This document shows positions 56,023 through 64,000 of a stretch of DNA of 64,000 bases, one piece after another. The translations under genes and the position numbers were made by a program. The notes beneath the pieces were generated by a model that saw only the letters and a program-made list of their open reading frames with translations, searched no databases and had not been told where the DNA came from. Source of the stretch: Dipteris shenzhenensis (Eukaryota > Polypodiophyta > Polypodiopsida > Gleicheniales); assembly GCA_047967505.1 (NCBI GenBank), contig CM106538.1. One strand, given 5' to 3'. Position 1 is the first letter of the stretch. The number at the start of each line of letters is the position of its first letter.

Positions 56023-56269
56023 CTCAAGGGGCCACGAAGCAATATGTAACATAGCACGTGCAATCAATCGAAGTGGTTATTTGTGGTGTTACATTAAATA
56101 TACATGCATAAGGAGTTTTTAAATTTTTCATACATAAGGGATACTCTTATCACCTCAAAATTTATATAAGGGGTGTATATAGGTTATAAAAATCCACAAG
56201 TAAAGGGTTTTTTTAATACCCCTTGATCGCACATCCTATATGGGGTTTTTACATAGTGGCCTCCTTGGG
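56023..56269. mobile_element. hAT-like MITE, copy 3
   Basis: The 247-bp element has long imperfect inverted ends starting CTCAAGGGGCCAC and ending GTGGCCTCCTTGGG, flanked by TCAATATC (56015-56022) and TTAATATC (56270-56277), 7 of 8 matching. Subterminal GCACGTGCAATCAA and ACCCCTTGATCGCAC are shared with copy 4. Confidence 0.85.
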
Positions 56270-56493
56270 TTAATATCTAGTTGATATTTTCTAAGGATAT
56301 TACAATTCATATTACTAATAGTAAGTTCTAAAAATGTTGATATTTGCATCGCTAAAGCTTCTCTTTTTTTTTGTTAATGTCGGGTTTATTAGAGGGGGGG
56401 TCCTACCCCGAAAAAAAGGAACCTTAGCTATACAAAAAAAGGCCTACACTAGGGGCTAACTGCCCTGGGCCAACGCAAATTTGCAATTACATC

Positions 56494-58462
56494 CTATTTG
56501 AGCCACCAGGAAACATTCCGCAGATAGGCAGCCACTAGGTCATCTGAGGGTAGGATGGCCGACGCCATGTCTTGGAGTTGTACAGCCACATCTGCGACCA
56601 AGATTGAGGCAGTTCCAGCCTGGGTGCCTCCCTTTCCGAAAGCCAACTGGTTTCTTCGTCCCCAAGTAGCTAGGCACATATCCGCTTTGTGAAGGGCCAG
56701 CATGCTGCCAACAGAGGGTAGGCCTTCTGTGTCGCCCAGCAGCACCGCCCGCCATTTGTGCATTACCTTAAAGTGTGTCATCAGACCCGCTAGCCTGACA
56801 GCCCTCTGCATTTTGACCCACCTCCCTGACTACCGGGCATGTCCAAAAAAGATGTTTGACGCTCTCCTGTGTCGACTTGCAGAGTGGGCATGATGGGCTG
56901 ACATTGATCCACTTGACTATCTTCCCTCACATGGGCAGGGTCTCCAACATAATCTTCCACAGCAGGAAGCGAGCTTTGCCAAACTTAACCTCGTGCCAAA
57001 TTTCACGAAATCTACTCCGCCACCAACTACTTCCGCGTCTAAGCCCCCATTTCCTATTTAGCACTGGTATTAGGGGGTTTGGGGGTAAAGGGGGTCTGTA
57101 TGCTCCTTTTACCGTCAGCTTCCTAAGACAGGAGCGGGGGCGATTGAGACTATACTGAGTTCTCAACATCTCTGTTGTTTTCCAACCTGCCAATCTGGCA
57201 TCCCAAAGATCAATCCACCGTCTGATACCTTTTCTATGCAAACGTCTTCTTGCAGGGTCCCTGTGGGAAGGGAACAGCCCTGCTCTACCAGATCCATTCA
57301 CCCATGCAGGCATCACCTCGTAGCCCGCTTCTGCCCTGCCACTGCAGGTGTTTCCCAGCTTCCTTCCAAGCACGAACCAAGCCTTCCATCAGATCTGATC
57401 CCTTAACTTTCACCGGGAATTCGGAGAAGATTTTGTGGTACCAGGAGGTATCAGGCCAGTTTCCCACCTTCTGTCCCTTTGCCCTGTCTACTGCCCATTT
57501 CAGTGCCTGCAACCATGGAGTGTTAATCTCGACTCTGGAGTATGGCTGGCATCCATTTGCAAAGCAGGGCCTTGTTCTTGGTCTCTACATCGACCAGTCC
57601 CGAGAAGCCCTGGGCCTTCGGAGTCTTAATTATCTCCCATGAGATGTAGTGGATGCATTTCTTCCCACTCTCCTCAGCCCACAGGAAGGCTCTGAATAGC
57701 TTTTCTATCTCCAACCAGTGGGACTTTCTGAAGTGCCACACTGAGGCTAGGTACGTTGTTGATGCCGAGAGGATGTGTTGTAAGACCAAGAATCTTGCAT
57801 TCCAACCAAGTGGGAGGCCATTCCAATATAACAATTTCTGTTTCAGTTTGTTCTTCATCCAATCAAATCTTTGTCGCAGGGAAATGCCTAGGTATCTCAC
57901 AATCTCACCTTTCTCCAGCCAATGGACCCCCAAGTCCTTCAACCATGGGGGCATGCTCCCTTGCATTAAACTGAGTGCAAAGGTTTTTGACAGACTGCAG
58001 ACCGAGCCTAATGCTTGGCAGAACACTTGAATTGTCTTGAAGAGATTGGAGACACTTTCTTGGTCCACTGCTGATATCGTGAGCATATCATCAGCAAACA
58101 TCTGAATAGTTAGTTGACTGCCATAATCCATTAGGTAGCTGTAGCCCTTTGATAAAGCCCTGGCTCACCTTCTTTTTTATCGGGGCTATTAGTGGGACTG
58201 TTGCCAAGGCGAACAGGAGGGGTGCAAAGGGGTAGCCCTGCCTCACTAATCTTCTAAGTTCATATCTTCCCGTAACACACCCATTCACACAGAGAATAGC
58301 AGAAGCATTCCCAAAGAGCATCGACACTTTTTTGCGGAAACCATCACCAAATCCCATTCTAATCAAGATAGCTTCGATGTAGTCCCAATGAATCCGATCG
58401 TAGGCCTTATCTAACTCTATACCGAAGAAAGAAGACACAATCCTGTCTGGCCATCTCGGCAT
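56494..58462 (-). pseudogene. LINE reverse transcriptase, C-terminal half and zf-RVT region
   Basis: From 58462 downward come IELDKAYDRIHWDY (first catalytic Asp region), VRQGYPFAPLLFALA, the FADDM catalytic pair, VRYLGISL (usual after the active site) and WYHKIFSEFPV. Then KARFLLWKIMLETLPM leads into the Cys-bearing zf-RVT region. A frameshift near 58130 separates the RQG block from FADD, and stops follow at 57523 and 56927. The 3' end lacks any RNase H, as in most plant L1 elements. Confidence 0.88.
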
Positions 58463-58610
58463 AATCTATAGTAGTCGAGGTGTTCAGTACATTCTCAAAT
58501 ATGTCTCTCGATTTAATGAAACCAGTTTGCTCTTTGTCCACTAGGGTGCAGCATAGCTCCCTTATTCTCAAGGCGAGGGACTTGGCAATGATCTTGTAGG
58601 TAAGGTTTAG

Positions 58611-59139
58611 TGACGCGTCCCAGCACTCCTGAAACCTCTGATCTGCAAACAAACACAAGGACACACACACAACGTGAGAAACTGAGCAGGCTGCTCACCA
58701 CCCAACCATGAAATCTACGGGATATGATCCTGAATCGGAGATGTCCCCTCCGAGCCACAAGCTGAGCTACTCGCACGAACTCCCAACCAGATCCAAACCA
58801 GCCTGGTGTCCCCTACCACCAAGTGGCACTGTGAAGCCTGGGATCTGCTACTGGGCCTTGGGCTACGCTTAGATGCAGGCCGCGTCCGCGACTCAATCCA
58901 GGATTAGACCTATCACCTGGGAACGAAACTTGCTCCCATCGGCTCTATGAGAACTGAACCCTTGGGCCCCTTTTATAGACTCAAGCCCCAAGCGCCAAAA
59001 ATAGCGAAAACCTCTAACTGGTTCGTACCCTTGCCACTCAACCCGAGAATCAAGCCTGCCTAACTCTAAGCCTTCCCAGGCTACCTGAGCTAGTCTTGTG
59101 TACCCAGTACACGTCAGATACCAATCCGTGCACATGACA
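58611..59139 (-). repeat. Solo LTR inserted in the LINE RT
   Basis: The 529-bp insert has ends TGACGCG and ATGACA and is flanked by identical TTTAG (58606-58610 and 59140-59144). It splits the LINE frame between RPIFMLN and TYKIIAKSL, which would otherwise be adjacent. On the minus strand it contains a TATA box, TATAAAAGG, near 58970, consistent with an LTR promoter. No internal retroelement part remains, so it is the product of LTR-LTR recombination. Its family is not represented elsewhere in the window. Confidence 0.88.
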
Positions 59140-59528
59140 TTTAGCATGAAGATGGGGCGCCAATCTCCAACGGATAACCAGGCTTGTCGCTTAGGGAACA
59201 ATGTCACTAGACCTGCATTGGAAGCCTTGGAGAGTGAACCTCTGTCCACTGCCTGATTGGACATCTCAAGGAGGTATTTTTTGAGCAAACTCCAGAAGTG
59301 GATGAGGAATTCTACCGACAGTTTGTCAGGCCCGGGTGCTTTCTCTTTCTCCATAGTAGATAGTGCATTCCAAAGTTCCTCTTCAGTGAAGGGTTGAGCC
59401 AACAAGTTTCTCTGACCTTCAGAGATTCTGATGTCCACATTTTCTAGGAGTTCTTCTAGGTTCTTGGTCCATGTCTGGTTCACAGCTGGCTCTTCTCCCA
59501 CAATGCTGCTTAGATGGTCCAAAAACAC
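59140..59528 (-). pseudogene. LINE reverse transcriptase, N-terminal part
   Basis: The frame shows FTEEELWNALSTMEKEKAPG with PDKLSVEFL, the conserved start of the LINE RT fingers, and then GDWRPIFMLN up to the solo LTR. The continuation lies beyond 58606. Confidence 0.9.
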
Positions 59529-59547
59529 TTCAGCTATGTGCCAGAAT

Positions 59548-61229
59548 TCAGTTACTGTGTTGCCATTGGCATCTTGTATCCTGTCGATGCTTTCTCTTAA
59601 GTGTTTTCTTTTGACAGATTGAAAGAAGAGTTTGGCTCAGGGGCAAATCACCCACCTGCAGCCAAGTCAGCCTGCTCTTTACCCGAGCGTCTTGGGCAGC
59701 CTCCAATTCCCTAGCAGCAGTTGCTGCTAGTTCAGCCAAGCAGGTGGAAATGAAACTGTCCTGTGGGTTTGATTCTACCGCCTTGCGGAGTGAGTTCTGG
59801 GTCTCGTTGAGCTGTCCCTCCTCCCTGGATTTCCCGTTCCTCTCCTCCATTGACCAGCTTCTCGCCCTCAAGACCGTAACTCTCATTGCTGCATCCCATC
59901 TTAGCAAGGGGTCAGAGATATCTGCTGCAGCCTCTTTCCAAGTTCTGTGAATCAACTGACAGAAGGCGGAACTCTTTAACAGCCTATTGTCAAAGCGAAA
60001 TGGACAATCCAGCGACCTCCCACATATGAGTGGGATGGAGAAGCACCACACAGCAAGGGCATGGTCCGATAGACAGTATGAGAGGTCATATGATCCCCAA
60101 AGGGTGGTTTCATCCACCATCCCTCATTCGAGGCATAGAAGCGATCTAACCTACCCACTCTAAACTCTTCTCCTAGCCGACGGTTGTTCCACGAGAAGCC
60201 CTCCAAGCCTTTCCCATCTAGTTCCACACAGTCCACTAAACCAAGAGATAGGGCTAGCTCCTCCCAAGCTTCTCTTTCGCGGCCACGTAGAAGCCTCCTT
60301 CCGTGAGATCTATCTTCCAGCCTCTCCGTCATGTTCCAGTCGCCTCCCAGAATCCAATTGGGGCCTCTGATCAGATTCTTAAGGTCCTCCCAGCAGCAGC
60401 ACCTCTCGGCTACACCATTGGGAGCATATACACTTGCTACCTTGAACACAAAACTTTCTACCGACACCTCTACCCTCGTAAACCACCCCTCGGCCGACTT
60501 GTAGATTGCCTTAGCTCTTAGCCCTACTTTGACAAGCACTACTGAGCCACCTTTTCCCCGAATTGGGCAATTGACAAATGCTTCAAATCCTGCTTTCGAT
60601 ACGGAAATCCAGAAGCTATCCTCTATACCACATTTAATTTCTTGGAGTAACACTATGTTGGGTCCTTTGTTCCGTGTTACCTTGAGGCATCTGCTCTGCT
60701 TGTTTTTATCACAGCAGCCTCTCAAGTTCCATGACCAGACCTTCACCTGTCTGGAGGCTTTGAAGCTCCCTTTACTGCGCCAGGGCTTTGCAGGCATTTT
60801 TGATAAACAGGAGGCTGTTTTCCTTGCCAAGTGCCGCTCCCCGGGCCATGTCCTAGAGCCTTTTCGATACTCCCTTTGGTACCTGCTTTCGCTCCTTGGG
60901 CTGAAGTGTGTTGCGTCTTTCTTCCACGATTCTTTTCTTGTGATTTGCTTCGGGAAGGGCTTCGTCTTCATCCACTGTCTTGTCCTCCTGGGGCGCACTG
61001 AGTATGACCTCAGCCTCATCCATGCACCCCTCCTCCTGGTCCCCATCCTCCAGGGGGGTACCAGTCGACCTGAGTTCCTTTGGGGGAGAAGGTGGACGAT
61101 AAGGGGATCCGTCATAGAACTCCTGAATCCTGCCTTTTTTACCAACAAGCTTCTAACCACTTCCATTTTCCAATAGGCCATCCGCTCCCCCCTGCAGTGT
61201 CTCTCGATGACTTTGTCTGAGCGCTGCAA
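59548..61229 (-). pseudogene. LINE ORF2 endonuclease region
   Basis: From about residue 165 of the frame starting at 61229 the AP endonuclease is clear: VWSWNLRGCC (Asn), VLLQEIK (catalytic Glu), ASVYAPNG, ILGGDWNM (Asp, Asn) and VGRLDRFYAS. After a frameshift near 60100 the final LSDHALAV (Asp-His) follows in the next frame. All catalytic motifs are present in order. The enzyme would nick the target at an A/T-rich site to start reverse transcription. The 165 residues before it are out-of-frame Arg-rich sequence overlapping the end of ORF1. Confidence 0.9.
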
Positions 61230-62527
61230 GTTCCGAATCAGTTACACCTTCCTGTGTCTTCTCCTTCCCGTGAAGCGAGGTCTTTCTATCCTTCGGATTT
61301 GGACCAGTTTCCTTCTGGATAGCATCCATACTGCCCGTCTCAGCAGCTTTTGGTGTCTCGGAGGTGAGGGACGGGGGGATCTCGCTCTTCCCTGTGCCTC
61401 TTGCTTCAGCTGCTTGTGATCCGTCCTCCACCGATTTCCTGGCAAGCTTTGTATTTTCCGCCCTCTTGGGGCATTCCCTCGCGTAGTGTCCAGCCTCCTT
61501 GCATATATAGCATGCGTCAGGGAACGGGCCGAAGCGCACTCGTTGTCGTAGGAAGCCTCCATCCGGGAATGCCAGTTGTACACAGTCAGGGAGCTCCTGA
61601 CTTTGGTCCCATAGTATCCATGCCTTTCGTAGTGAGGCCTCCTTTCAGGTCGGCAAAGGAGCGAGTCTGTTCGCCAACCGCTCCACTGCCCCTCCCGGCC
61701 ACTCGGGGAGACCCGAAAACTCCACCCACACTAGGCATTCGTGGTAGAGGAATTCTCCAATGCTAAAGGAAGGGCTCCATGGTAGAGCCAGCAACATTAT
61801 CATCGAATAGGTAAGACTTGGCAGCCAGCTCGTTACGAACTCCTTCTGAGACACACGTCAAGAGGAAGAATCCTTTACCCACAAACTTCGCAGGGTATGC
61901 TGAGGCAGGTAGGTCACACTCGTGTAAGAGAAAGCCTCTCAGTTCTTGGTAGGAGGGGATTCTACCCGTGAAGAACAAGTATACTCCCCCTTTGGCTAAC
62001 CGTTCCAGCTCTGCTTTCACTATCTCGTAGGGCACCTCGCAGACAACGGCGTGTTCTTTCCCAGTCTCGAGGCCTTTTCTCTCCACTTCCCTATTCCGCC
62101 AGGCTAGTTCTTGCTTAACCATCTCTTGGATTTCTTGGTCCAGCAGAGGGGAGAAGCCTCCTTGCACCTTGCCGATAACCTCTTTAGCATAGGAAGGTGC
62201 TTCCGTAGTTTTCGCCTCACCCGCTGGTCCTTGGGGACTGTTCTTGTCAGAGGTCTCAACAGCCTTGCCGCCCTCACCCACCCGACCCGTCTCCTCAGAC
62301 TCACACATCCGGTCTGTCTCGAGGTTCTCGCTGACTGCTCGCTCGCATAGGCGGCGCTTGAAGGCCCTTCCTTCTATTCCATGCTTGGTAGGGAGAGTTA
62401 CGACGGACGTGCACAGGCTCCGACACTCTTCCCGCTCTTTCATGAAATCCTCCCTGCACGCATGTTGATCCGCACTCAGTTGCAAATCCTTCAAAGGACC
62501 TTCAAAAGATAATCTATGTATGACCAT
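61153..62527 (-). pseudogene. LINE ORF1 (RNA-binding, CCHC zinc knuckle)
   Basis: The frame from 62527 has a charged N-terminus and then a globular segment (AELERLAKGGVYLFFTGRIP, FLLHECDLPASAYPAKF, KGFFLLTC) like the domain found in plant LINE ORF1 proteins. It breaks near 61763. The following frames hold VEFSGLPEWPG and, at 61539-61480, the zinc knuckle CYICKEAGHYAREC. The product would coat the element RNA. Confidence 0.8.
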
Positions 62528-62644
62528 CCCTTCAAAGGATAATCTATCGATGATCTATCCCTTGAAAGGCTAATAATAATCTGTTGACTCTGTTCCGTTT
62601 AACTGTTCAACTTTAACAAAATTGAACCAACGAATGCTGCGAAC

Positions 62645-62880
62645 CGCTAAGCTTCTTTTAAGAAGCACAAAGTTAAAAAAAGCATCGATAATCTATAAGC
62701 CCTTAAAACTCTTCACAATTTTGGACACTCTGGGGTTCACCCTGCGCCTGAAATTAAATTCAAATGTTTTTACAACCAAAAATATATTCTATCAATGTTT
62801 CCTCCATACTTTAATCAATTGAAGCCTTACTAATCTGTATCATGAGATTGATGCTCATCCTCTCAATCACTCATGGCCAT
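62645..62880 (+). repeat. Dispersed repeat, copy 2 (right part)
   Basis: The continuation of 56330-56362 beyond the LINE. It parallels 55320-55555. Confidence 0.7.
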
Positions 62881-63275
62881 TTCTTACATAGGGGTTCATT
62901 TTTTATACTTATTTTGCAACCTTTTTTGGGCCCTTTTTTTTGGCATGGCAATTGGAGAAGCGTTGGTAAGACTTTTGGGCATGATCTTATCAATACAAGC
63001 ATTAGTATGCAAGTTGGTGTAGATGTTGATATAGGCATACTACAAGAATCGGTGCCACCCAATAGGTATACTAACATGTAATATACAAACCTTCATACTA
63101 ATGCTAGCATTCCTAACAAATTTATAGAATGTAATTTGCAATAGGAAACACAATTATTTTTACCTATAGGATTGATCATAAAATCTTTAAAAACATATAC
63201 ACCAAGTTGGGATCAAAAAACTCATATATTCACGATGAACTTCATATACAAATTGCCATAATGCAAGTATATCAA
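62881..63275. other. No gene seen
   Basis: AT-rich non-coding DNA between the dispersed repeat and MITE copy 4. Confidence 0.5.
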
Positions 63276-63536
63276 CTCAGGGGAGTCACTATGTAAAAAC
63301 CCCATATAGCACGTGCAATCAAGGGGTGAACCCCCTAACTACATATTTTTATAGCCTATATGCACCCCCTTGGTAAATGTCAAGATGATAAAAGTATCCC
63401 TTATGTATGAAATTTTTCACTCTTTAAATTAAAAAACGCCTTATCTATGTATGTTTTTTGTAACTCCGTAGATATTTAAAACCCCTTATGTTGATTACAT
63501 GTGCTATCTTACATATTGTTTAGTGACCCCCCTGGG
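63276..63536. mobile_element. hAT-like MITE, copy 4
   Basis: The 261-bp element has ends CTCAGGGGAGTCACTA and TAGTGACCCCCCTGGG, flanked by TATATCAA (63268-63275) and TATAGCAA (63537-63544), 7 of 8 matching. It lies in the opposite orientation to copy 3, sharing ATGTAAAAACCCCATATAG and GCACGTGCAATCAA. Non-coding. Confidence 0.87.
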
Positions 63537-63544
63537 TATAGCAA

Positions 63545-64000
63545 TCATCATAGACCCAAGGACAAGAAGCCCTCTCCATGGCAAAAATAATCAATTAGTA
63601 GAATTTACATCAAAGGTGTTAGGTTATAGATTGCAAAAATTACATGCAAGTGATGTATGATCATGAGATGCTGCAGTATGTCAAAACAACTGAGAGACAC
63701 ATAAAATCAAAAAATTATGACCAAATTACTCTTATTAAATCAACAAAACACTAATCTATAGCCTCACCCATACGTAGTTTTTTGGTTTACTAAGGACCCT
63801 AAAAAGTAACTGCTCGACATTATGTGAAAGACACAAGGCTTGGACAAAATAACCAACTGTGTTGTCAACAATGTAGATATAGAAGTCGCCCATTTCTTCT
63901 ACACTCCTCCTCATCAGGTGACTACGCCATCACCTGCTCATGCATAAATTGACCAATCACGTCAAGTGTCTACTCATGCATAGACTGACCAATCACCTCC
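63545..64000. other. No gene seen
   Basis: AT-rich. GACCAATCACGTCAAG and GACCAATCACCTCC near 63950-64000, each preceded by CATGCATA, hint at a repeat continuing past the window edge. Confidence 0.4.

Larger units (their letters stand above)
56363..62644 (-). mobile_element. L1-type LINE retrotransposon
   Basis: The 6.3-kb minus-strand element ends in a short poly(A) (T-run 56364-56372 on +) and is bounded by CGCTAAAGCTTCT (56350-56362) and CGCTAAGCTTCT (62645-62656), a target duplication with one extra A. Contents are ORF1 with a CCHC knuckle, then an AP-type endonuclease, reverse transcriptase and a C-terminal zinc region. It is nearly full length but broken by frameshifts and by a solo LTR at 58611-59139. 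It inserted into a copy of the dispersed repeat also seen at 55150-55560. Confidence 0.9.

Noticed and set aside
58513-58776. LINE RT frame extended upstream to include VSSLLSFSRC..ADQ
   Set aside because: That part is solo-LTR sequence. The real RT frame ends or begins at the TTTAG duplication.
61242-61766. Overlapping + strand and alternate-frame ORFs at 61.2-61.8 kb
   Set aside because: The minus frame with the CCHC zinc knuckle explains the region, and the others lack motifs.
1-64000. tRNA, rRNA or organellar genes
   Set aside because: I looked for clover-leaf motifs and rRNA landmarks by eye and saw none. The tRNA-like strings found are retroelement primer-binding sites.

Overview
The window looks like transposon-dominated nuclear DNA from a land plant with a large genome. 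It holds one apparently intact cellular gene (a four-exon monosaccharide transporter of the STP/hexose-carrier type, 53165-55017, + strand) among layers of Ty1/copia, Ty3/gypsy, LINE, hAT and other transposon remains. The plant assignment rests on the STP protein, on copia primer-binding sites of the plant initiator-Met-tRNA type, and on GT-AG introns. The element style would suit a fern or gymnosperm, but I cannot fix the lineage from sequence alone.

Layout. 1-1079: 3' end of a + strand copia element (A) that appears to have landed inside the 3' LTR of an older minus-strand copia (B, 1080-6716). 6749-7425: copia integrase fragment split by a hAT-like MITE (7041-7299). 7.4-11.3 kb: AT-rich DNA with a foldback element. 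11.4-12.9 kb: decayed DUF659 hAT transposase, ending at a second MITE (12905-13164). 13.2-21.4 kb: a textbook nest, in which a non-autonomous LTR element (13230-21445, CACCC target duplication) contains a full-length copia (13950-19513, GCTTT duplication). The nest itself interrupts what looks like the start of another LTR. That interrupted DNA resumes at 21451 with ten copies of an 18-bp near-palindrome, a TATA box and a possible first exon with a splice donor.

22.3-28.6 kb: AT-rich 109-bp tandem repeats, an unidentified coiled-coil coding remnant, a purine-rich minisatellite, and a second region of palindromic motifs ending in a TATA box. 30.2-33.5 kb: three tandem degenerate copies of an intron-containing Ulp1/C48-like protease segment, followed by another decayed coding region to 35.2 kb. 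36.7-43.3 kb: a 191-bp tandem repeat split by a complete copia (37178-42711). 45.9-48.9 kb: a decayed DDE-like transposase of a family I recognise by motif but cannot name with certainty. 49.1-49.5 kb: gypsy integrase fragment. 53.2-55.0 kb: the STP gene. 56.36-62.64 kb: a minus-strand LINE with target duplication, itself hit by a solo LTR (58611-59139). Two more MITE copies flank this block (56023-56269 and 63276-63536).

The elements do not form one pathway. They record sequential insertion: repeats inside repeats, most with short target duplications readable by eye. Many in-frame stops in the old ORFs are TAG at positions where family motifs expect CAG, which fits C-to-T decay of methylated CHG sites. 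All boundaries and identifications were read by eye. No alignment, HMM or database search was run.
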